DNA from: an uncultured Prevotella sp.
GTDB lineage: Bacteria; Bacteroidota; Bacteroidia; Bacteroidales; Bacteroidaceae
Direction of reading: 5' to 3'
Length of the DNA stretch: 5,010 nt
NCBI GenBank assembly: GCA_900770515.1
Contig: CAAHDP010000058.1
Span: 1-5,010, forward strand
The stretch's first letter is position 1; the number at the start of each line of letters is the position of its first letter. Below, in pieces: positions 1 through 5,010 of this stretch. The translations under genes were made by a program, and so were the position numbers. The notes under the pieces were generated by a model, which did not search any database, was not told the origin of the DNA, and was given only the letters and a program-made list of their open reading frames with translations.

Positions 1-21
1 CAGCCACTCGAGCACCTTTCC
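1..21 (-). tRNA. tRNA-Ser, 5' part only (cut by the left edge)
   Basis: Read on the minus strand from position 21, the sequence begins GGAAAGG (seven-base 5' acceptor strand), then TG (positions 8-9, with the conserved U8), then CTC and GAGTGGCTG, which is the D-stem and the start of a D-loop. This matches the GGARNNG-TG-nYC-GAGYGGYTGAA opening typical of bacterial class II tRNA-Ser. The anticodon, variable arm, T-arm and 3' end lie outside the window, so the isoacceptor cannot be read. A tRNA-Tyr would normally start GGnGGGG and tRNA-Leu GCnnnnG, so Ser fits best. A promoter-like box 12 nt upstream supports a real gene start here. Confidence 0.75.
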
Positions 22-33
22 AGTTTCGAAGTA

Positions 34-65
34 CAAAATTATCACTTTTTATTCGAAAATCCACA
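34..65 (-). promoter_or_regulatory. Bacteroidota-type promoter for the tRNA-Ser gene
   Basis: On the minus strand, TAATTTTG (34-41) matches the Bacteroidota -7 consensus TAnnTTTG exactly. It ends 12 nt before the tRNA 5' end, which would give a leader of roughly 7-9 nt, as is usual for a tRNA precursor. A weak -33 element, TGTG (62-65, against the consensus TTTG), sits 20 bp upstream of it, within the normal spacing. The -7 match is seen directly. Promoter activity is inferred from the known sigma-ABfr consensus and the position. Confidence 0.5.
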
Positions 66-106
66 TATTCGTTTGCTTTTTACATTTCTTTAACTAGAGA
101 ACATAT

Positions 107-166
107 AAAACAAGCGCCCAGAAAGGGCCAAAGCATCTATTTTAAAGCTTTAGCCCTTTCAGGACA
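107..166 (-). terminator. Rho-independent-like terminator after the GH84 gene
   Basis: On the minus strand, bases 166-147 and 134-115 form a long stem around a 12-nt AT-rich loop (135-146). The core is GAAAGGGC/GCCCTTTC (153-160 with 121-128), continued inwards by AAAGC/GCTTT. The single irregular core pair (152/129) is a G-U wobble in the minus-strand RNA. Beyond one T-T mismatch (161/120) the stem extends by about five more pairs. It is followed at once by CTTGTTTT (107-114), a moderately U-rich tail. It lies 99 nt after the GH84 stop and before the tRNA promoter, so it would insulate the two units. The core also resembles the REP-like GCCCTTTCAGGGC palindrome found upstream of GH84, so it may be a repeat copy serving as a terminator. 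Confidence 0.55.
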
Positions 167-186
167 TATGGCGTCTCCAAGAGTAC

Positions 187-241
187 AAGCCCGCTAGGCG
201 TCCCGGCGGATTTGCAATCTGGCGAGACACCTAGCGGACTT
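187..241 (-). repeat. 55-nt imperfect inverted repeat (REP-like RNA hairpin)
   Basis: Positions 187-212 pair with 216-241 around a 3-nt loop, giving 24 pairs out of 26 in the minus-strand RNA. The outer 19 pairs (187-205 with 223-241) are unbroken and include three G-U wobbles (190/238, 199/229, 203/225). On the plus strand those three would be C-A mismatches, so the structure is better formed in the minus-strand transcript, which is the 3' UTR of GH84. The only non-pairs are 206/222 and 208/220. The tip contains a GATTGCAAATC-type core. No T-run follows, so it is not a canonical terminator. It could protect the 3' end of the message or be a dispersed REP element. Confidence 0.65.
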
Positions 242-265
242 CCCCACTTGCGAAAGTTCTGTCCT

Positions 266-2803
266 TTACTTCTCAGAAATAATCTCGAAGATTTCTGCAG
301 AGCCTTCTATCTGAAGCTTGGCAGCCTTCTTCACCAATTCCACCTTGCAGAATGAACTGTCGATGGTGGTAGTGGCAAGAACCTTGCCCTTGGCGTTCAG
401 CTGGCGACATACCAATGATTTGCCTGGAGCCAACTTCAACAGCAGGGTGTAACCCTTTACATCCTTCTCAATACCCATGGTAAGGGTGCCCTTGTTGGTG
501 AATGAGGTGCATGGATTCTCATCGAAACCATACATCGCTGCCTCCAGATTGTCTGCCTCTACTGGGAAGTTCAAACGCTCAGGGGTGGTTGGGTTCACCT
601 CGAAGGTACGAACGGCAGCCCAGTTGCGCTTGTCTGACTTCAATTTCTTGATGCGGATATAACGGGCCTCAACAGGAGAATCGGTCTTCCAGTTGATGAT
701 ATACTGCTTCTTCAACTCGCCTGTCAGCGCCTTCCATTCCTTTCTGTCTACAGAATATTCCAATACGGTGTTGTCGAAGTAATCCACATCATCCACAGAG
801 TTACGGCCCTGGAGGATTCTTACCTCTGATACCTGACGAACGCAGCCCAGGTCAGCACCAATCCAGTCGCCTGTGTTCTGACCGTTACCCGATGTATAAT
901 AGGTAGTAGAATCGTTGTCGAACATTGCCTTGCTCTGGGTGGTTCTCAAAGTGGCATAGGTACCGATACCCTTATAGAAGGCAGGAACCTTGCCAGTCAA
1001 TTTCTTGAAGAAGCCAGATGCCATATCGTCCATAGACTGCTCGTAGAATGGCTGCAATACCATGGTTCCAGACTTATGCTTCTCGTAGGCAGCCACGTCT
1101 TCCTTGCTCATGCGGTTGTTTACGTAGCCCTCCCAGAATGCCTGGTCGTTGCCAGCCTTATATTCCTTGATAAGACTCATGGTCTTCAAGCCACGCTCAC
1201 CCAACTTGCCAAACTCTGTCAACCATGGGCGGAGTTCCTTCATCAGCAGGGCATTCTTGCAGTTTGCCTCCATCTGGGCAGGTGCATTCTTTACTCTTAC
1301 AAACTCATTCTGCAGAGCATTGAACTGAGCATCGGTGAAGTTGTCGATGCGGAAGCTCTTGGTCTCCCATGACTCGATGCGGCGATAACCGGTCTCGGTA
1401 TCGCAAGAGTGCATGGCGAAGGTGCGATATGCCTCGTGTGCCTCTGGAGTAAGATCTACCAAGCCACGCTCCCAGTTGTCGAGCGGATTATAGTTGGCGA
1501 TGTTCCAGGTATAGTCGGCTACACCGTAGAGCGCCAGCTTGGATGCCTCTCCGTGCTCCATCGGGTTGCTGACGAAACCGCAGAGATCCTTGTTGGTCAG
1601 GTCGGTCTGCAATCCGTAGGTAGGACCCTGCATGATGATATGGCGTGCATAATCGGTTACAGGGAAGTTCCACCAGTAGTAAGCAGGGCGCTTGATACGG
1701 GAGTTCACCCAATCGAGCGTCTCGCGGGTCAAGTCACTACATACCACATCACCTGTCCAGAATACATTGATAGATGGATCGAGGGTATTACCGAAGATAG
1801 CCAGAGAACCAGTTGGTTTTGGATTCGCCCAGAGACGGGTATAATCGGTAGGACACATCACGAGCGGTGTAACATCACCCTTAGCCTTCACAAACTCCTT
1901 AGCCAGGCGGTTCAAGAGTTCAGACTGCTTCACTGGGTTGGCACCCTCGCCGGAAATATCATCAAAGAAGATGGCGAAAGAACGCACACCGAGGTCGTAC
2001 ATCAGATCGAGCTTGTGAACCAGGTTCTGATAGTCTTCCTCGTTCCACTTGATATCCTGTCCCGGATGGATAGCCCACACGAAATCTACACGGTTGCGGC
2101 GGCAAGCCTGAACGAGTTCGCTGATGTTCTTAGCCTCTTTCTCAGGATAAGGCAAGCGCCAGTTAGGACAGCTGTGATAAGGGTCGTCCTTAGGACCATA
2201 GAGATAGGTGTTCATCTTGTTCTTTCCATAATAGTCGATGAGGGAAAGACGCACCTGATGAGACCAAGGCTCGCCATAGAAGCCTTCTACCACACCACGG
2301 TTTGGAAGATCAGGGTAGTCGTTGCAAGTGGTATAAGGCATCTGGCCCTTTGCCATCTCGCTGTTTACAATCTGGCGCAAGGTCTGCAAGCCATAGAAAG
2401 CGCCACGCTCATCGTATCCCACAATCTGGATACCTTTGGCATCAGCCTTCAGGCTGTAAGCACCCGAAACAGGCTTTACGCCAGCCTTGGCAGCGAGTTT
2501 TTCACCGAAATCGATAGTCAGGCGAATGCCCTTGGCGTTGGCGGTAAGAAACTTCACGTCGTCGGCAAACTTGCCTTTCTTGTCGATTACCTTGACACCT
2601 TTCTGCAGGTCGAGTCGGTTAGCAGCATCCACATTCAGGAGATGTGGTGTAGGGCTCACTATGAGTCCGTGATGATCCAATTTCTTACCAGGAATCATGT
2701 TTACGTCCTGCTTTTCAGAACGCTGGCCGCTCAGGTCTTGTGCCTGAGTGCCCTGTGCAAATGCAGCCATCAGGAGGGCTGCCATCAACATTTTTCTAGT
2801 CAT
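266..2803 (-). CDS. Exported GH84 beta-N-acetylglucosaminidase with F5/8-type C (CBM32-like) domain
   Basis: This is a family GH84 retaining beta-N-acetylglucosaminidase (hyaluronidase/O-GlcNAcase type) that removes terminal GlcNAc by substrate-assisted catalysis. Residues 1-21 are a signal peptide (basic MTRK, hydrophobic core, likely cleavage TQA|QD). No lipobox cysteine is present, so a soluble periplasmic or secreted enzyme is likely. Residues ~45-155 form the GH20b-like N-terminal domain and ~165-450 the catalytic barrel. By alignment from memory with BtGH84, the catalytic pair is D281-D282 (FFDDIS). Active-site residues include G174-F175-Y176, K205, Y321, T350, W377, N379, D384 and N413, so the site looks intact. 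A helical region (~450-610) follows, then an F5/8C-like domain (~612-740) and an unassigned ~100-residue tail. At 845 residues it is longer than BtGH84 (about 737). No SusC/SusD genes are adjacent. The exact substrate is unknown. Confidence 0.93.
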   Translation of the reverse strand: MTRKMLMAALLMAAFAQGTQAQDLSGQRSEKQDVNMIPGKKLDHHGLIVSPTPHLLNVDAANRLDLQKGVKVIDKKGKFADDVKFLTANAKGIRLTIDFGEKLAAKAGVKPVSGAYSLKADAKGIQIVGYDERGAFYGLQTLRQIVNSEMAKGQMPYTTCNDYPDLPNRGVVEGFYGEPWSHQVRLSLIDYYGKNKMNTYLYGPKDDPYHSCPNWRLPYPEKEAKNISELVQACRRNRVDFVWAIHPGQDIKWNEEDYQNLVHKLDLMYDLGVRSFAIFFDDISGEGANPVKQSELLNRLAKEFVKAKGDVTPLVMCPTDYTRLWANPKPTGSLAIFGNTLDPSINVFWTGDVVCSDLTRETLDWVNSRIKRPAYYWWNFPVTDYARHIIMQGPTYGLQTDLTNKDLCGFVSNPMEHGEASKLALYGVADYTWNIANYNPLDNWERGLVDLTPEAHEAYRTFAMHSCDTETGYRRIESWETKSFRIDNFTDAQFNALQNEFVRVKNAPAQMEANCKNALLMKELRPWLTEFGKLGERGLKTMSLIKEYKAGNDQAFWEGYVNNRMSKEDVAAYEKHKSGTMVLQPFYEQSMDDMASGFFKKLTGKVPAFYKGIGTYATLRTTQSKAMFDNDSTTYYTSGNGQNTGDWIGADLGCVRQVSEVRILQGRNSVDDVDYFDNTVLEYSVDRKEWKALTGELKKQYIINWKTDSPVEARYIRIKKLKSDKRNWAAVRTFEVNPTTPERLNFPVEADNLEAAMYGFDENPCTSFTNKGTLTMGIEKDVKGYTLLLKLAPGKSLVCRQLNAKGKVLATTTIDSSFCKVELVKKAAKLQIEGSAEIFEIISEK

Positions 2804-2853
2804 AATGAATAGTTGGTTTAGGATTTATATTTATTAAAGTTTATATATTTATA

Positions 2854-3006
2854 AAAGCTTTTGCCCTTACAGGGCGCTTTGCTGATTGCCATTACAACCC
2901 AGGGTGTTGCCCTGGGCTAGGAGCTTCTGCCCTTTACCTTTCCCTTCGGCCGGTGACCGTTGGTTCAGGGCGTGCTGCTTCTAGAGCTTTGAGTCTTCAG
3001 GGCGTG
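2854..3006. repeat. REP-like palindrome cluster between tatD and the GH84 gene
   Basis: Three palindromic units sit in this GC-richer island. (1) GCCCT-TAC-AGGGC (2863-2875) is enclosed by AAAGC/GCTTT (2854-2858 with 2876-2880). (2) CCCAGGG (2898-2904) and CCCTGGG (2910-2916) form a perfect 7-bp stem with a 5-nt loop. (3) GCCCT (2929-2933) pairs with AGGGC (2967-2971) around a 33-nt insert that has its own palindromes (CGGCCG at 2947-2952 and CGGT-G-ACCG at 2951-2959). A further partial unit repeats TTCAGGGCGTG exactly (2964-2974 and 2996-3006). I recall the combination of CCCAGGG/CCCTGGG with GCCCTTTCAGGGC as a widespread intergenic repeat in Bacteroidota, probably of REP/RAYT type. A database search is needed to confirm that. 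The cluster starts 12 nt past the tatD stop and could end that transcript or lie in the GH84 leader. An AT-rich stretch (about 2804-2853) without a clear TAnnTTTG box separates it from the GH84 start. Confidence 0.65.
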
Positions 3007-3018
3007 TGGGGCATTTCC

Positions 3019-3843
3019 CTAGAAGTGAAAGACGCTTTCTACATTTTTATTCGTCTGTTCTGCAAACTCTTCTTCGCTCACGTTGTAGGCTTTCGCCAAG
3101 GTTTTAAGAACTTCTACTACGAAGGCGCTCTCATTGCGCTTTCCGCGATATGGAACGGGAGCCATGTATGGAGAGTCGGTTTCCAAAACGATGCGGTTCA
3201 TCGGAACCACGGCAGGGAGGTCTTCACGCAGATGACTGCTCTTGAAGGTAGAGACTCCACCGATGCCCAGCACGAAGTTGTCGAACGAGAGAAGTTCCTC
3301 GGCTTCCTTCTGATTGCCGGTAAAACAATGGAACACGCCGCCCGGCAGGTCTTTCTGATACTGTCTGAGCAGATGTACCATCTCGTTCTGCGCCTTGCGG
3401 CAATGAATCATCAATGGCAAGCGGGTATCTACCGACCACTTCACCTGCTCTTCGAAAGCCTCCAGCTGCTCATGTTCGAACTCACGGCTCCAATAGTAAT
3501 CCAATCCGATTTCGCCAATGGCGATAAAGTCAGAAACCTGTGGAGAATCGCCTGCAGGATTAGCATTCCCTGTTATGCGATGTTCCTCTAATATTTTCCT
3601 GAGTTCTGCCAGCTGCTCCTTCCAGTCAGCCTTCACCTCTTCGGGATGCAGACCAATCATAGGATAGGCGTAGCCCGGATATTCCCGGCTCAGGGCGAGC
3701 ACGGCGTGCGTAGTCTTCACGTCGATGGCAGGCAAGAACACCTTGCCTACCCCCGCTTCTCTGGCACGAGCGAAAGCTTCCGCTCTATCCTCATTAAACT
3801 CTTCTGCATCGAGATGAGTATGCGTATCTATTACTTTGAACAT
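3019..3843 (-). CDS. tatD: TatD-family metal-dependent hydrolase (DNase-like)
   Basis: This is a TatD/YcfH-type amidohydrolase-superfamily enzyme, a cytoplasmic metal-dependent phosphodiesterase. Characterised family members act as 3'-5' DNA/RNA exonucleases or DNases. The symbol is given at family level only. All expected metal ligands are visible: H8 and H10 in DTHTHLD, E111 in GEIGLDYYW, H147 in MIHCRK, H172 in FHCFTG and D223 in ETDSPY. The length of 274 residues is close to the usual ~260. The excess is a loop at about residues 90-104 (TGNANPAGDSPQVS) just before the glutamate ligand, where length often varies. The ATG start places the DTHTH motif six residues in, as is normal. It follows the polyprenyl synthase stop by 39 bp on the same strand, so co-transcription is likely. 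There is no signal peptide and no sign of damage. Confidence 0.93.
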   Translation of the reverse strand: MFKVIDTHTHLDAEEFNEDRAEAFARAREAGVGKVFLPAIDVKTTHAVLALSREYPGYAYPMIGLHPEEVKADWKEQLAELRKILEEHRITGNANPAGDSPQVSDFIAIGEIGLDYYWSREFEHEQLEAFEEQVKWSVDTRLPLMIHCRKAQNEMVHLLRQYQKDLPGGVFHCFTGNQKEAEELLSFDNFVLGIGGVSTFKSSHLREDLPAVVPMNRIVLETDSPYMAPVPYRGKRNESAFVVEVLKTLAKAYNVSEEEFAEQTNKNVESVFHF

Positions 3844-3847
3844 TGAA

Positions 3848-3882
3848 CTGTCAACTATTAACTATCAACTTTAAACTATTAA
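3848..3882 (-). repeat. Five phased heptanucleotide repeats (TTRATAG type) in the operon linker
   Basis: On the minus strand the linker between the synthase stop and the tatD start is entirely made of 7-nt units ending in AG and beginning with TT, with consensus TTRATAG. TTAATAG occurs exactly at 3876-3882 and 3855-3861, TTGATAG at 3862-3868 and TTGACAG at 3848-3854. The unit at 3869-3875 is TTTAAAG. The phase continues on both sides: the stop codon ends the unit GTACTAG (3883-3889) and the tatD ATG ends the unit TTCAATG (3841-3847). The repeat therefore sets the intergenic distance and forms the translation start region of tatD. No Shine-Dalgarno sequence is present, as is usual in this phylum. 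Confidence 0.7.
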
Positions 3883-4857
3883 CTAGTACTGGCGCTTCAT
3901 CATTTTCTGTGCATATTTTGCCAACTCCTCCTTGCGCTCGGCAGGCACATTTACGGCATCCAGATACTTCTTACTCTGCTCGAAGTAGTAGGCTATCTTA
4001 TCCTGCGCCAACTTGTCGATGCCAATCTCGTTGTAGAGACGGGTTACGGCTGCCACCTTCTCCTCGCGGTCGAACTCCTGGGCATCCACCCACTTCTGAA
4101 GTTCCGCACGCTGGGCATCGTTGGCATGATTGAAGGCGTTGATGAGCATGAAAGTCTTCTTATTCGACGTGATGTCGCCACCTATCGCCTTGCCGAATAC
4201 CTTGGTATCGCCATAGACATCCAGGTAATCATCCTGCAACTGGAAAGCCAGACCAATCTGCTCGCCAAACTTATAGAGATTATCAGCATCCTCCTCAGAA
4301 GCATCAGCCAGGATGGCTCCAATCTTCAGGGCACAAGCCAGGAGTACGCTGGTCTTGAGGCGGATCATCTCGATATACTCCTCTTCCTTCACGTCGTTGC
4401 GGGTTTCAAACTCCATGTCATACTGCTGTCCCTCGCCTATTTCAAGGGCTGTGGTGGTGAAGAGCTTCATCACCTTGGCAAGATGCTTGTCGTCGCACTG
4501 AGCCATACGGTCGTAGGCGAGCACCAGCATACTGTCGCCCGAAAGGATGGCGGTATTGGCGTCCCACTTCTTGTGAACGGTTTCATGACCACGGCGAAGA
4601 TCGGCATTGTCCATCAGGTCGTCGTGGAGCAAGGTATAGTTGTGATAAGTCTCCAAAGCGATAGCGTTCATGAGGATTTTCTCCGGGTCTTCCTTGAAGA
4701 TGTTGTAGCCCAAGAGCATCAGAACCGGACGAATACGCTTGCCTCCCAGAGAGAGAACATACTTCACTGGCTCATATAGAGAATATGGTTTGCGGTCGTA
4801 TGGCAAGTTAGCCAGGAACTCATTCACCATGCTTAAGAATTCATCAGATGTCTTCAT
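3883..4857 (-). CDS. Short-chain polyprenyl diphosphate synthase (FPP/GGPP-type)
   Basis: This trans-isoprenyl diphosphate synthase condenses IPP with allylic diphosphates in the cytoplasm to supply precursors for undecaprenyl phosphate and quinone side chains. Counting from ATG 4857 (324 residues), the motifs are GGKRIRP (38-44; K40 and R43 bind IPP), H72, the first Asp-rich motif DDLMD (79-83) followed by LRRG (87-90), K168-T169, Q208 and the second Asp-rich motif DDYLD (209-213), and the K233-K234 region. All are intact. The first motif is DDxxD without the two-residue insertion of E. coli IspA-type FPP synthases. Tyr74 lies five residues before it, a bulky residue that usually limits products to C15-C20, whereas long-chain synthases tend to have Ala there. 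The start could be moved to a TTG at 4863 (adding Met-Ile), but the in-frame ATG two codons later gives a normal N-terminus. Likely first gene of an operon with tatD. Confidence 0.92.
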   Translation of the reverse strand: MKTSDEFLSMVNEFLANLPYDRKPYSLYEPVKYVLSLGGKRIRPVLMLLGYNIFKEDPEKILMNAIALETYHNYTLLHDDLMDNADLRRGHETVHKKWDANTAILSGDSMLVLAYDRMAQCDDKHLAKVMKLFTTTALEIGEGQQYDMEFETRNDVKEEEYIEMIRLKTSVLLACALKIGAILADASEEDADNLYKFGEQIGLAFQLQDDYLDVYGDTKVFGKAIGGDITSNKKTFMLINAFNHANDAQRAELQKWVDAQEFDREEKVAAVTRLYNEIGIDKLAQDKIAYYFEQSKKYLDAVNVPAERKEELAKYAQKMMKRQY

Positions 4858-4860
4858 AAT

Positions 4861-4868
4861 CAAATATA
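4861..4868 (-). promoter_or_regulatory. Possible -7 promoter box for the polyprenyl synthase gene
   Basis: TATATTTG on the minus strand is an exact match to TAnnTTTG and is the only such match in the 111-bp divergent gap, on either strand. It ends just 3 nt before the ATG, so a transcript from it would be leaderless or nearly so. No TTTG -33 element is visible at the usual 19-21 bp distance. The region is so AT-rich that a chance match is quite possible. Confidence 0.25.
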
Positions 4869-4968
4869 ATTTAAAATATATAATTTATAATGTAAGTAAG
4901 TGATCTAAATTATTTATATATATCAATACTAATATGGTTCATTTCCCGTTTTATAGAAAAATAGAATT

Positions 4969-5010
4969 ATGAAACCAATAAAAGTACTTGAATTATCAGA
5001 GGTTGATCGC
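4969..5010 (+). CDS. N-terminus of a divergent gene (14 codons, cut by the right edge)
   Basis: An ATG at 4969 opens a frame that stays open to the window end and encodes MKPIKVLELSEVDR. It is preceded by an AT-rich, A-rich leader (GAAAAATAGAATT) typical of Bacteroidota starts and faces away from the polyprenyl synthase gene across a 111-bp gap. Fourteen residues are too few to assign a family. The basic start followed by a VLxLSExxR pattern vaguely recalls the N-terminus of IS630-type transposases with a helix-turn-helix domain. That is a guess, and no terminal inverted repeat can be checked because the other end lies outside. An ordinary chromosomal gene is equally possible. Confidence 0.5.
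   Translation, partial: MKPIKVLELSEVDR

Noticed and set aside
1076..1372. Plus-strand open frame with hydrophobic-looking segments (98 residues)
   Set aside because: It lies wholly inside the GH84 coding region in the complementary register. The hydrophobic look comes from complementing charged and polar codons.
1409..2812. 467-residue plus-strand open frame opposite the GH84 gene
   Set aside because: Its triplets coincide exactly with the minus-strand codons, so it stays open only because the GH84 gene seldom uses TTA, CTA or TCA codons. The minus-strand protein has clear GH84 motifs, and the plus-strand translation has no recognisable domain.
2854..3006. CRISPR array
   Set aside because: The repeated units are palindromic, of different lengths and unevenly spaced, with no constant spacer size and no cas genes.
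3008..3019. GGG/CCC mini-hairpin next to the tatD stop as a terminator
   Set aside because: The stem is only three pairs and has no U-run. The palindromes beyond it are far stronger candidates.
2953..3591. 212-residue plus-strand open frame opposite tatD
   Set aside because: It is a codon-complement shadow of tatD that extends into the repeat island. It has no domain signal, and its start lies inside a palindrome cluster.
4126..4779. 217-residue plus-strand open frame opposite the polyprenyl synthase
   Set aside because: It is in exact codon-complement register with the synthase gene, whose catalytic motifs are all intact.
4858..4863. TTG at 4861-4863 as the synthase start codon
   Set aside because: An ATG two codons downstream (4857) gives a normal N-terminus, and the TTG overlaps a possible -7 promoter box.

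Overview
The window looks like chromosomal DNA of a Bacteroidota member, most likely a gut Prevotella/Segatella-type species. The evidence is the protein style (an exported GH84 glycosidase with a BtGH84-like active site), start codons without Shine-Dalgarno sequences behind very AT-rich leaders, Bacteroidota-type TAnnTTTG promoter boxes, and the GCCCTTTCAGGGC / CCCAGGG...CCCTGGG intergenic palindromes that I recall as common in this phylum. The genus is an inference from general resemblance.

Almost everything is on the minus strand. Read in the direction of transcription, from high to low coordinates: a short-chain polyprenyl diphosphate synthase (3883-4857); a 39-bp linker built from phased heptamers; a TatD-family metal-dependent hydrolase (3019-3843); a 215-bp intergenic stretch full of REP-like palindromes (about 2854-3006); an exported 845-residue GH84 beta-N-acetylglucosaminidase (266-2803); a 55-nt imperfect hairpin (187-241); a terminator-like hairpin (107-166); a TAnnTTTG promoter (34-65); and the first 21 nt of a tRNA-Ser gene that runs off the left edge. 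On the plus strand, after a 111-bp AT-rich divergent gap, only the first 14 codons of another gene are visible (4969 to the right edge).

Functionally, the isoprenoid synthase and TatD genes look like a two-gene operon of housekeeping type. The GH84 gene appears to be a separate unit. It is set off by palindromes on both sides, has no SusC/SusD partners in view, and probably acts in the periplasm or outside the cell on terminal beta-GlcNAc of host glycans or glycoproteins. The tRNA-Ser has its own promoter behind the GH84 terminator.

I do not see a new defence, mobile or regulatory system here. The points worth a second look are non-coding: the minus-strand hairpin whose departures from perfect pairing are mostly G-U wobbles, the related palindromes on both sides of the GH84 gene, and the heptamer-phased linker in front of tatD. 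The long plus-strand open frames are all exact codon-complement shadows of the minus-strand genes.
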